Source: Reyranella sp. (GTDB taxonomy: Bacteria; Pseudomonadota; Alphaproteobacteria; Reyranellales; Reyranellaceae). Taken from it: DNA of 32,853 nucleotides. This document shows, piece by piece, positions 7,891-15,265 of this stretch; within the stretch, counting starts at the first letter, position 1, and each line of letters begins with the position of its first letter. The notes below the pieces were generated by a model. The model did not search any database, was not told where the DNA came from, and worked only from the letters and a program-made list of their open reading frames with translations. Both the position numbers and the translations under genes were made by a program. Where the stretch lies: contig JAKFVH010000046.1 in NCBI GenBank assembly GCA_021732285.1, positions 1-32,853 on the forward strand, given 5' to 3'.

Positions 7891-8436
7891 CTATTGGGGT
7901 TCTTCCTGGAAATGGGCTCGCAACCGCAGCAACGCCTTATGGTGTGTACTGCGAACGGTTTGGGCGTCGATCTTGAGAAGTTGGGCAACTTCGGACACGT
8001 CCTTCTCCTCGTCATATAGACATTTCAGGACAAGCATCTGACGCTCGGTCAGAAGTCCTTGAGGAATCTTGAGTTTTTCCACATGCCGGTCTTCGACCCC
8101 CAGGCTGGCCTCGGGCACGTCGTCGAGCGGGGTGGTGGCCTGGCGCCGTCGGCGGGCATGGTCCACCGCCGCCGAACGGGCCACCACGGCGAGCCAAGTC
8201 GACAGGCCGGCACGGGCCGGGTCATAGGTCTTCAACAGCCTGTAATCGTTGGCACACAGCCGGACGAACACGTCTTGGGCGGCGTCCATCACATCCTCTT
8301 CGCTCAGCCGGTATGAAGCGAGCGTACGACGCACGACGGCGTTGATCAGAGGAGCGGCCGCGGTGACGAAGCTGTCCCAAGCACGCTTGTTGCCCGTCAC
8401 GAGCGTCCGCAGGTCGATCTGGTTGAGTTCCGTCAC
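7891..8436 (-). CDS. ECF-type RNA polymerase sigma factor
   Basis: This 181-residue two-domain sigma-70 factor has region 2 at about residues 20-100, including D-V-M-D-A-A-Q-D-V-F-V-R-L and the promoter-melting segment S-T-W-L-A-V-V-A-R-S-A-A-V-D-H-A-R-R-R-R. Region 4 is at about 125-175, with L-T-E-R-Q-M-L-V-L-K-C-L and a helix-turn-helix around V-S-E-V-A-Q-L-L-K-I-D-A-Q-T-V-R. There is no region 1 or 3, as usual for ECF factors. The start is a GTG and the ribosome site is weak. It heads a minus-strand run of five genes with gaps of 61, 1, 11 and 7 bp, so it probably controls its own operon with its anti-sigma. I could not identify an ECF promoter upstream with confidence because a repeat occupies much of that interval. 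Confidence 0.92.
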   Translation of the reverse strand: MTELNQIDLRTLVTGNKRAWDSFVTAAAPLINAVVRRTLASYRLSEEDVMDAAQDVFVRLCANDYRLLKTYDPARAGLSTWLAVVARSAAVDHARRRRQATTPLDDVPEASLGVEDRHVEKLKIPQGLLTERQMLVLKCLYDEEKDVSEVAQLLKIDAQTVRSTHHKALLRLRAHFQEEPQ

Positions 8437-8500
8437 GCCCGCGTTTCTTTCTCGGCCCGTCCGCCCTGCAGTGTACCAGGGTTTGTGGCGAAATCAGGCT

Positions 8501-8642
8501 TCATCCCGAGCGAAGCCACCCGTAGGGTGGCGTAGTCGAGGGACCTCTTTTGGTCGTCGGCAGAAAAAGAAAAGGTCCCTCCACTTCGCCTCGCGTAGCT
8601 TGTCCCGAGCGAAGTCGAGGGGCGAGGCTCCGGTCGGGATGA
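8501..8642. repeat. Palindromic intergenic repeat (TCATCCCGA...TCGGGATGA)
   Basis: The outer arms TCATCCCGA (from 8501) and TCGGGATGA (8634-8642) are inverted. The inner arms are GAGGGACC plus a T run (8538-8551) and an A run plus GGTCCCTC (8570-8581), enclosing a loop of about 18 bases. The segment CCCGAGCGAAG occurs twice, near both ends. It lies between the divergent sigma-factor and GGT genes, so it may influence both promoters. It looks like a dispersed intergenic element rather than a simple terminator. Confidence 0.7.
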
Positions 8643-8663
8643 CGATGACGGTAAGGAGTATCG

Positions 8664-10220
8664 ATGAGCGAGTCGCTGACCAATCAGTGGAAAGTCACCA
8701 AGCGTGCGGTGCGCGGCAAGGGTGTCGTGGTGGCGCAGAACAGCCGCGCCGCCCAGGCCGGTGCAGAGATCCTGCGCAAAGGCGGCAACGCCATCGATGC
8801 GGCCGTCGCCACCGGCATGGCGATCGGCGCGCTCGAACCCTGGATGAGCGGCATCGGCGGCGTCGGCTTCATGACCATCTTCAGTGCGAAGGAGCAGCGC
8901 GCCTGGACGATCGACTACGGTCCGATCTCGGCCAGGAAGCTCGATCCGTCGAACTACAAGATCGTCGGACCCGGTCCCGCCAATCCTTTCGCCTGGCCCG
9001 ACATCCTCGAGCAGAGGAACGAGGTCGGCTATCACTCGATCGCCGTGCCCGGCATGGTCGCCGGACTCGCCAAGGCGCTGGAGCGCTTCGGCACGCTGAA
9101 GTGGCAGGATGTGATGGCGCCAGGCACCGCGCTCGCCAAGCGCGGCATGCAGCTCGACTGGTACATGCAGGTGATGCTCGCCAACGGCGCGGAGCACTTG
9201 TCGAAGTTCCCCGCCTCGAAAGCCAACTACCTGCCCGACAATGGCCGCGTGCCGGCGCTCGATTGGCAGGCCAACGTCCGCTACCTCAAGCTCGGCAATC
9301 TCGGCGAGACCTATCAGCGCCTGTCCGACGGCGGGCCGCGCGAATACTACGAAGGTGCCCTGGCGCGTGACATTGCAGCCGACCTGCAGGCCGGCGGCTC
9401 TGCCATCTCCTACGACGATCTCGCCGCCTACCAGGCGCGCATCGTCGAGCCGCTGTCCTTCCAGCATGGCGACGCCACCATCAATGTTGCGGGCGGCCTC
9501 ACCGCCGGGCCGACGCTCCATCGCACGATCGAGCTTGCCGGCGCCAAGACCAAGGGCAAGGGCGCTCCCGATGCCGACTTCTTCGTCGCCATCGCCCAGG
9601 GCATGCACCAGGCCTACGAGGAGCGGCTGAAGACCATGGGCGACAAGCCCACGAACACCTGCACCACCCATTTCTGTGCCGCCGATTCGGAAGGCAACAT
9701 GGTGGCGCTGACCCAGACGCTGATGTCTCTGTTCGGCTCGTGCGTGATGCTGCCCAAGACGGGCATCACCATGAACAACGGCATGCTGTGGTTCGATCCC
9801 GAGCCCAACCGACCGAACTCGATCGCGCCGGGCAAGCGACCGTTGTGCAACATCTGCCCGGTGGTCGTGACCAAGGACGGCAAGCCGTGGTTCTGCATCG
9901 GCGCCTCGGGCGGCCGGCGCATCGTGCCGGCGGTGACGCAGCTCTCGCTGATGATGATCGACCGCGGGCTGGACGTGGAGACCGCCTTCCACCATCCGCG
10001 CATCGACGTGTCGGGTGTCGGCCCGATCCGCGTCAACCGCGACCTGCCCGACGCCGTGAAGAAGGCGATTGCGGGTCGCCTGCCGATCGTCGAAGTTGGC
10101 AACCAGGTTTCGCCCCTGGGCTTTGCCAACCCGTCGTGCATCGTGCGCGACCCTTCCAGCGGAGAGCTGACCGGCATGAACGAGGTGATGTCACCATGGG
10201 CTGGCGGCGCAGCGCAGTAG
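8664..10220 (+). CDS. Gamma-glutamyltransferase (GGT) family protein
   Basis: A 518-residue N-terminal-nucleophile hydrolase of the GGT family, which cleaves or transfers gamma-glutamyl or related amide groups. Features in order are a G-G-N-A-I-D-A-A-V-A segment at about residues 40-49, G-I-G-G-V-G-F at about 63-69, the self-cleavage site T-C-T-T-H-F with likely nucleophile Thr334, and S-G-G-R-R-I near the C-terminus, where true GGTs have a comparable glycine-rich loop. No signal peptide is present, whereas classical GGT is periplasmic, so this member probably acts in the cytoplasm on another amide substrate. A GTAAGGAG-type ribosome site precedes the ATG. Its last 25 bases overlap the start of a LivK-like binding protein, so the two are probably co-expressed, linking uptake of an amino-acid-like compound with its hydrolysis (inference). 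Confidence 0.88.
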   Translation: MSESLTNQWKVTKRAVRGKGVVVAQNSRAAQAGAEILRKGGNAIDAAVATGMAIGALEPWMSGIGGVGFMTIFSAKEQRAWTIDYGPISARKLDPSNYKIVGPGPANPFAWPDILEQRNEVGYHSIAVPGMVAGLAKALERFGTLKWQDVMAPGTALAKRGMQLDWYMQVMLANGAEHLSKFPASKANYLPDNGRVPALDWQANVRYLKLGNLGETYQRLSDGGPREYYEGALARDIAADLQAGGSAISYDDLAAYQARIVEPLSFQHGDATINVAGGLTAGPTLHRTIELAGAKTKGKGAPDADFFVAIAQGMHQAYEERLKTMGDKPTNTCTTHFCAADSEGNMVALTQTLMSLFGSCVMLPKTGITMNNGMLWFDPEPNRPNSIAPGKRPLCNICPVVVTKDGKPWFCIGASGGRRIVPAVTQLSLMMIDRGLDVETAFHHPRIDVSGVGPIRVNRDLPDAVKKAIAGRLPIVEVGNQVSPLGFANPSCIVRDPSSGELTGMNEVMSPWAGGAAQ

Positions 10221-11326
10221 CCGCCCTCGCGGCGCTGGCCGCGACACCGGCGGCGGCGCAGGAGTTGCGCCTGCCCGTGCTGGTGCCGCTGACCGGCTTC
10301 GTCGCACTGGAAGGCACCAGCCAGAGGAACGGCGCCGTGCTGGCAGCGAGCCAGCTCAAGGACGTCGTGCTGAAGCCCGATGTGCTCGACACGCAGGCGA
10401 CGCCGGAAGCGGCCGTCACCGCCTGGGAACGCGTCATGGGTGGCGCACCCTCGCCCGCCGTCGTCGGGCCGATCCTCGGCACGCAGATGCTGGCGTTGCT
10501 GCCGCTCGCCCAGGAGCGCGGCGTGCCGGTGCTCACGATCTCCGGGACAGCGCGGCTGGGCGAGCTCGGCAATCCGTGGTTCTTCCGGTTCTTCCCCAGC
10601 GACGCCACGGTGAAGGTGGCGCATGCGCGCTACGTCGTGGAGAAGCTTTCGGCCAAGCGGCCGGCGGTCATCTATCAAAGCACGGCCTATGGCCAGTCGG
10701 GACGCGAGCAGCTCAACAAGACCCTGACCGAACTCCAGGCACCGCCGGTGCTGGAAGAGAGCATCGCGCCCACGGTCAACGACCTCTCGCCGGCGCTGCT
10801 GCGCGCCAAGAACGCCAACGCCGACGTGATCGTGCTGCACCTGCACGCCGCCTCGACCGTGCTGGCCGTGCGCCAGGCGCGCCAGGTGTTGCCCAACGTG
10901 CCCATCGTCGCCGGCTCGGCCATGCACCAGCCCGCGACGGCGGCGCTGCTCGAGCCGGGCGAGCTGAAAGGCGTTTGCGCGGAGACTGCAGCCTCGCCGA
11001 TTTCGGCGACCTCAGGCCCGATGCGCGCCTTCCTCGACGCCTATCGCGCCGCCTACAAGAGCGAGCCGGACGCCTTCGCTGCCGCCCAGTTCGATGCCGT
11101 GGGTATGCTGGGCCAGGTCATCGCCGAGCTGCGCAAGGCTGGGCAGCCGGTCACGCCCAAAGCCGTCCGCGATCGCCTTGCGAGCGACACCTATCACGGC
11201 GTCGTGACCACCTATCGGTCTGACGGCAAGGGCAACATGGCCCACGAGGCCGAAATCGTGTGTTTCGACGGGTCGGACCGCATTCCCAAGACGGCCGCGC
11301 GCTACGCGATCCCGCCGCGCTCCTAG
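10196..11326 (+). CDS. LivK-type (branched-chain amino acid/amide family) ABC substrate-binding protein
   Basis: The 376-residue protein begins with a short signal peptide (basic W-R-R start, Ala/Leu core, A-A-A-Q cleavage near residue 22). It then follows the type I periplasmic-binding fold of the Leu/Ile/Val family: R-L-P-V-L-V-P-L-T-G at the start, a V-V-G-P-I-L-G-T segment at about residue 90, and Q-S-T-A-Y-G-Q-S-G-R at the start of the second lobe. The ATG at 10196 was chosen because the signal peptide begins there. The gene overlaps the GGT gene by 25 bases. No LivH/M/G/F components are in the window, so its membrane partners must be elsewhere, or it serves as a sensor or scavenger protein. 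The ligand is unknown. The stop codon touches the palindromic element at 11325. Confidence 0.85.
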   Translation: MGWRRSAVAALAALAATPAAAQELRLPVLVPLTGFVALEGTSQRNGAVLAASQLKDVVLKPDVLDTQATPEAAVTAWERVMGGAPSPAVVGPILGTQMLALLPLAQERGVPVLTISGTARLGELGNPWFFRFFPSDATVKVAHARYVVEKLSAKRPAVIYQSTAYGQSGREQLNKTLTELQAPPVLEESIAPTVNDLSPALLRAKNANADVIVLHLHAASTVLAVRQARQVLPNVPIVAGSAMHQPATAALLEPGELKGVCAETAASPISATSGPMRAFLDAYRAAYKSEPDAFAAAQFDAVGMLGQVIAELRKAGQPVTPKAVRDRLASDTYHGVVTTYRSDGKGNMAHEAEIVCFDGSDRIPKTAARYAIPPRS

Positions 11327-11448
11327 AGCACATTCAGTTCGGCTGTAATCAGCCGAACTGAATGTGCCCTGTGTAAACAGCATCACCCTCGCGCGCTTTT
11401 CCGTTCGAATGGAACCGCTAGCGGTTCCATTCGAACGGAAAACGCTCT
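11325..11448. repeat. Two-hairpin palindromic element, copy 1
   Basis: The element is bounded by AGAGC (11325) and GCTCT (to 11448). Hairpin A has 18-base perfect arms at 11328-11345 and 11350-11367 with a 4-base loop. A 29-base spacer (11368-11396) follows. Hairpin B is a perfect palindrome of 22-base arms (11397-11418 and 11421-11442) around TA. Its first bases overlap the stop codon of the LivK-like gene. A second, diverged copy lies in opposite orientation at 13531-13655. Confidence 0.9.
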
Positions 11449-11514
11449 AACGGCAACTTCTGGGCGATTGCGCCGTTGTACTTTCCGTGGCGGTTCGTCC
11501 ACGAGGAGTAGACC

Positions 11515-12516
11515 ATGCGTTCAGCCCGCGTACTGGGCCTCTTGCTGGCACTCTTTGCCGCCCTTCCGGCCGGTGCCCGGGAATTCCGTTCCTCCGACGT
11601 CTATCCCTTCGACTACCCGACGGTGCAGGCCGTCGTGCAGGTCGACAAGCTGATGCGCGAGCGCAGCGGCGGCAAGCTCGGCATCACGGTGCTGGGCTAC
11701 GACGATCGCGATTCGGAGAGCTACACCGCGGCCCAGGTCCGCAACGGCCAGCTCGACATGGCGCGGATCAACCTTGCCGTCCTGAACAACCTCGCGCCGT
11801 CGACCGCGATCTTCTCCCTGCCCTATCTCTTCAAGTCGAAGGAGCATGCGCGGCGAATCTTCGACGGGCCGATCGGCGAGGAGATCCTCGCCGACCTGGA
11901 AAGCCATGGCCTGGTCGGGCTATGCTTCTACGACGGCGGGCCGCGCCACTTCTACAGCGTCAAGCAGCCAATACGGACGCCGGCCGACTTGAAGGGCCTG
12001 AAGGTCCGCGTGCAGCAAGCCGACATCTGGACGAGCATCCTCCGCACCCTCGGCGCCGAGCCGGTGGTGGCACCGGCGGACCGCGTCTATCTAAAACTGC
12101 AATCCGGCATCATCGATGCGTCCGAGCAGAACTGGCCGTCCTACGTGACGCTGCGCCACTTTCACGTCGCACCTTACCTCAGCCTGACCGAGCATTCGAT
12201 GACCCCGGCGGTGCTGGTCTTCTCCAAGCGCATCTGGGACACGCTGCCGGCCAAGGAACAGGCGATCATCCGCGACGCCGCCCGCGATTCCGTTCCGATC
12301 ATGCGCCGGCTGTGGGACGACTACGAGGTCTCTGCCCAGCAAACGGCCGAGAAGGCGGGAGCGAAGATCGTGCGCGACGTCGACCGCAAGGCGTTCGCCG
12401 ACCAGCTGGTGCCGCTCTACCCCTCGATCATCGAGGATGCCCGGCTGCGGTCGCTGGTGCGCCGCATCCAGGCCGACCAGCCGCTGGAGCTGCAGTCCGA
12501 ACGGCCGAAGGACTGA
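11515..12516 (+). CDS. dctP: TRAP transporter solute-binding protein, DctP family
   Basis: The 333-residue protein carries a signal peptide (Leu/Ala core at residues 6-19, cleavage near A-G-A-R) and the DctP fold. The family landmark G-L-K-V-R-V-Q-Q places the conserved carboxylate-binding arginine at Arg165. Other typical parts are Q-V-R-N-G-Q-L-D-M-A at about residue 74 and L-K-L-Q-S-G-I-I-D-A-S-E at about 190. TRAP binding proteins deliver organic acids to a DctQ/DctM membrane pair, and no such genes are adjacent, so it is an orphan binding protein. A GAGGAG site precedes the ATG. It lies between two inverted copies of the two-hairpin element and converges on the SMP-30-like gene. The gene symbol is a family label, not an orthology claim. 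Confidence 0.85.
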   Translation: MRSARVLGLLLALFAALPAGAREFRSSDVYPFDYPTVQAVVQVDKLMRERSGGKLGITVLGYDDRDSESYTAAQVRNGQLDMARINLAVLNNLAPSTAIFSLPYLFKSKEHARRIFDGPIGEEILADLESHGLVGLCFYDGGPRHFYSVKQPIRTPADLKGLKVRVQQADIWTSILRTLGAEPVVAPADRVYLKLQSGIIDASEQNWPSYVTLRHFHVAPYLSLTEHSMTPAVLVFSKRIWDTLPAKEQAIIRDAARDSVPIMRRLWDDYEVSAQQTAEKAGAKIVRDVDRKAFADQLVPLYPSIIEDARLRSLVRRIQADQPLELQSERPKD

Positions 12517-12530
12517 CCTCATGCCGATTC

Positions 12531-12636
12531 GAGCTCCTCTCCCCCGCTAGGGGGAGAGGTTGGGTGAGGGGGTTACAGGCGATCTTCGAGGCCCCCTCAC
12601 CTAGCCTCTCCCCCTAGCGGGGGAGAGGAACTTGAG
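12531..12636. repeat. Long inverted repeat (CCTCTCCCCC family), copy 1
   Basis: The left arm at 12531-12572 and the right arm at 12592-12636 are near-complementary. Each contains its own smaller hairpin (CTCTCCCCC, GCTAG, GGGGGAGAG). The element fills the gap between the convergent DctP and SMP-30-like genes, where its transcript would act as a bidirectional terminator-like structure. A second copy is at 14450-14558. Confidence 0.85.
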
Positions 12637-12641
12637 CCGCC

Positions 12642-13499
12642 TTACGCACGAGATAGTCTGACGCGCGCGACCGGCAGGGCCAAGCCGGCGACGTCGACGC
12701 GGCTGCGGAAGATGCTGCCGCAATTCTCGTGCGGGCCGCCGCGCGAGCCAGTGACGATGTAGAGATCGCGCAGGTCATCGCCGCCGAAGCAGAGGCTGGT
12801 GACCATCGGCAGCGGCACCGCGATGTCCTGCCGATGAGAGCCGTCGGCGTTGAACACTGCGATCCGACCGCCATGGGCATCGGCGACCCACACCGACCCG
12901 TCGCTCGCCACCTTCAAGCCGTCCGGCACGCCGGCCTCGCCGAGCGAGGCGAACTTGGCGTACGGTCCGACCGAGCCGTCCGACGCGACGTCATAGACGC
13001 GCACCAGCGGCGCGCGGGCATCGCTGTGATAGAGCCGCTTGCCGTCCGGCGAGAAGCCCAGCCCGTTGGTCAGCAGCACGCCGTCCGACAGCGTGCGCAT
13101 GCCGCCGTCGAGGTCGATGACGTGCAGATGGCCGGGCTTGGGCGTCTCGCCGCTGAAGACGCGAAAGGCCAGCGAGCCGACATAGATGCGGCCCGCCGCA
13201 TCTGCGGTCAGGTCGTTGAAGCCGGTGGCGCCGGGAATGGCGTCGAGCGACAGCAGAGAACGCGTCGTGCCGTCGCCGAGGGAGACGCAGGCGATGTCGC
13301 GGCCACCGACGACCAGGCCGCCGGACTCGTGCAAGGCCATGCCGCCGATGCCGCGCCGCTTGGGGACGGCCAGCGTAACCTTGCCGGCACGATCGAGCAG
13401 GTGCACGCCGCCATTCATGACGTCGCTGAAGTAAAGACCATGGTTGGGATCCCATACCGGACCCTCGATCAGGCCATAGCCCGTTGCAACACGCTCCAC
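12642..13499 (-). CDS. SMP-30/gluconolactonase/LRE-like beta-propeller protein
   Basis: The 285-residue product has the six-bladed propeller pattern of SMP-30/gluconolactonase hydrolases, which open sugar or related lactones using one divalent metal. Expected metal-site residues are visible: Glu12 in I-E-G-P-V-W, an Asn in G-F-N-D-L, an Asn in L-T-N-G-L-G-F-S-P-D-G and an Asp in V-P-D-G-L. There is no signal peptide, so it is cytoplasmic. The GTG start is supported by a strong GGGAGG site seven bases upstream. The gene converges on dctP and has the two-hairpin element copy 2 about 30 bases upstream of its start. A link with import of a sugar acid by the adjacent TRAP binding protein is plausible, but rests only on proximity. 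Confidence 0.85.
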   Translation of the reverse strand: MERVATGYGLIEGPVWDPNHGLYFSDVMNGGVHLLDRAGKVTLAVPKRRGIGGMALHESGGLVVGGRDIACVSLGDGTTRSLLSLDAIPGATGFNDLTADAAGRIYVGSLAFRVFSGETPKPGHLHVIDLDGGMRTLSDGVLLTNGLGFSPDGKRLYHSDARAPLVRVYDVASDGSVGPYAKFASLGEAGVPDGLKVASDGSVWVADAHGGRIAVFNADGSHRQDIAVPLPMVTSLCFGGDDLRDLYIVTGSRGGPHENCGSIFRSRVDVAGLALPVARVRLSRA

Positions 13500-13530
13500 G
13501 GCGTCCTCCCTTATGCTCTCGATGACAGGT

Positions 13531-13655
13531 AGAGCGGTTTCCGATCGGGTGGAACCGCATGCGGTTCCACCCGATCGGAAACGCGCGCACCGGCGATACT
13601 CGTTTCACCGGGCACATTCCGTCCGGCTGGACTCCAGCCGGACGGAATGTGCTCT
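13531..13655. repeat. Two-hairpin palindromic element, copy 2 (inverted)
   Basis: It begins AGAGC at 13531. Hairpin B has perfect 22-base arms (13537-13558, 13561-13582), the spacer is 29 bases (13583-13611), hairpin A has 19-base arms (13612-13630, 13634-13652), and the element ends GCTCT at 13655. Compared with copy 1 reversed, the spacers share 20 of 29 positions and every stem difference is matched on the other arm. It sits between the divergent SMP-30-like and xthA genes and ends 14 bases before the xthA start. Confidence 0.9.
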
Positions 13656-13669
13656 ATAGGTTAGCGCCA

Positions 13670-14437
13670 ATGAAGATTGCGACCTACAACATCAACAACG
13701 TCAACCGCCGCCTGCCGAACCTGCTCGCGTGGCTGAAGCGCGCGCGGCCCGACATCGTCTGCCTGCAGGAGCTGAAGGCTGCCGACGAGGCATTCCCACA
13801 GGCCCCACTCAAGAAGGCCGGCTACCACGCGCTGTGGCGCGGCCAGAAGACCTGGAACGGCGTCGCCATCCTGAGCCGCAAGCCGCCGATCCTGACTCGC
13901 AACGCTTTGCCCGGCGATGCCGACGACACGCAGAGCCGCTACATCGAGGCGGCGATCGACGGCCTGCTGGTCGGCTGCCTCTACCTGCCCAACGGCAATC
14001 CGCAGCCCGGGCCGAAGTTCAAGTACAAGCTCGACTGGTTCCGCCGCCTGCAGGCGCACGCTAAAAAGCTGCTGAAGAGCGGCGCACCCGTCGTGCTGGC
14101 CGGCGACTACAATGCCGTGCCGACCGACTTCGACATCTATTCCATGAACTCGTGGAAGGATGACGCGCTGGTGCAGCCCGAGACACGCGCGGCCTACGCC
14201 AAGCTGGTCGCCCAGGGCTGGACCGATTCGCTTAAAACCCTGTTCCCGGACAAGCCGATGTACACCTTCTGGGATTACAAGCGGCGGCGCTGGGAGCGCG
14301 ACGCCGGCCTGCGCATCGATCATCTGCTGCTGTCGCCCTCGCTCAGCGCGCGACTCAAGAAGGGCGGCGTCGATCGCGACGAACGCGGCCGCGAGAGCGC
14401 CAGCGACCACGCACCGGCGTGGATCGACCTGCGGTAG
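13670..14437 (+). CDS. xthA: Exodeoxyribonuclease III
   Basis: The 255-residue enzyme of the exonuclease III/AP endonuclease family cleaves abasic sites and degrades 3' ends in base-excision repair. Its active-site residues are all visible: Asn7 in T-Y-N-I-N, Glu34 in L-Q-E-L-K (metal ligand), Asp146 and Asn148 in G-D-Y-N-A-V-P-T-D, and Asp246-His247 in S-D-H-A-P. W-N-G-V-A-I-L-S-R at about residue 62 and R-I-D-H-L-L-L-S near the end are also typical. Length is normal. The ATG at 13670 is chosen because family similarity (M-K-I-A-T-Y-N) starts there. A longer frame to 13559 would translate the palindromic element. The closeness of that element to the start codon may affect translation or transcription. 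Confidence 0.93.
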   Translation: MKIATYNINNVNRRLPNLLAWLKRARPDIVCLQELKAADEAFPQAPLKKAGYHALWRGQKTWNGVAILSRKPPILTRNALPGDADDTQSRYIEAAIDGLLVGCLYLPNGNPQPGPKFKYKLDWFRRLQAHAKKLLKSGAPVVLAGDYNAVPTDFDIYSMNSWKDDALVQPETRAAYAKLVAQGWTDSLKTLFPDKPMYTFWDYKRRRWERDAGLRIDHLLLSPSLSARLKKGGVDRDERGRESASDHAPAWIDLR

Positions 14438-14449
14438 TTCTCTTGCCGA

Positions 14450-14558
14450 TTCATGTTCCTCTCCCCCCCGCTAGGGGGAGAGGTTAGGTGAGGGGGTTAC
14501 ACGAGCTGTCGATGCCCCTCACCCAGCCTCTCCCCCTAGCGGGGGAGAGGAGCATGAA
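14450..14558. repeat. Long inverted repeat (CCTCTCCCCC family), copy 2
   Basis: The outer arms TTCATG (14450) and CATGAA (to 14558) enclose the same C-rich/G-rich nested hairpins as at 12531-12636. It lies between convergent xthA and the EEP gene and overlaps the last 40 bases of the EEP coding sequence. Compared with copy 1 it has an expanded C run in the left arm and a slightly different central spacer. Confidence 0.85.
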
Positions 14559-15265
14559 CTGCAGAGGCCGATGTCGCCGATGACGGGCAAATGGTCCGAT
14601 ATCTTGCGCGCCTCGGGGTCGGTGTGGCTGGCGACCAGCGCCGCCTGCGGCCAGAGGTAGACGCGGTCGAGATGGAACAGCGGCCAGCGCGACGGGAAGG
14701 TGCGATGGTTGGTGTAGCCCGGCAGCGCCCTTGCCAGGCTGCGGCGGACCGATCCCACCCACAGCCAGTCGTTGAAGTCGCCCAGCACCACCGTGGTCGT
14801 GCGCAGGTTGTCCAGCATCTTGAGAAGGGCGACGGCCTGGCTGTGGCGCTCTCGGAAGCTGAGACCAAGATGCGTGGCGACCACACGCAGCGGCCCAGCC
14901 GGCGTCTGGATGTCGGTGCAGATCGCCCGCCGCGGCTCGCGCTCGGGGAACGACAGGTCGTGGATCTCGGTGTTGGCCATCGGCCAGCGGCTGATCAGCG
15001 CCTGGCCGTACTCGCCGTCGGTCGTCGTCACGGTCTTGGCGCCGATGCCGTGGTTACCCAGCGACTCCTGGAGGACCTTGAACGGCTCGTCGACATGCGC
15101 CTCGCGGGCGCGGCGCGAATCGATCTCCTGGAGGGCGACGATGTCGGGATGATGGCGCTGCACCAGGGCAACGACGCGCTCGAGGTCGAAGCGCGGATTG
15201 CGGCCGACCGCGCCGTGGATGTTCCAGGTCATGACCCGGATCGTCTGGCCGGCCGGCGCGCTCAA
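14519..15265 (-). CDS. Endonuclease/exonuclease/phosphatase (EEP) family hydrolase
   Basis: This 248-residue protein has the EEP (DNase I-like) fold: R-V-M-T-W-N-I-H-G at the N-terminus, A-L-Q-E-I-D-S carrying the metal-binding Glu, G-D-F-N-D-W in the middle and K-I-S-D-H-L-P-V at the end. Substrates in this family range from DNA to sphingomyelin and phosphoinositides. No signal peptide is evident. The likely start is TTG at 15265, overlapping the stop of the upstream PLD-VTT gene (TTGA) with GGAGG seven bases before it, so translation is coupled. This pairing suggests a membrane-lipid phosphodiester substrate (inference). The C-terminal residues after the last conserved Gly-Leu, roughly S-S-C-S-S-P-P-L-G-G-E-A-G, are encoded by the inserted palindromic repeat and are probably a passive extension. 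Confidence 0.85.
   Translation of the reverse strand: MSAPAGQTIRVMTWNIHGAVGRNPRFDLERVVALVQRHHPDIVALQEIDSRRAREAHVDEPFKVLQESLGNHGIGAKTVTTTDGEYGQALISRWPMANTEIHDLSFPEREPRRAICTDIQTPAGPLRVVATHLGLSFRERHSQAVALLKMLDNLRTTTVVLGDFNDWLWVGSVRRSLARALPGYTNHRTFPSRWPLFHLDRVYLWPQAALVASHTDPEARKISDHLPVIGDIGLCSSCSSPPLGGEAG

Noticed and set aside
8437..8500. ECF-type promoter upstream of the sigma gene
   Set aside because: No convincing GGAAC-type -35 with a matched -10 could be found. Candidate boxes around the TACACT on the minus strand had poor spacing.
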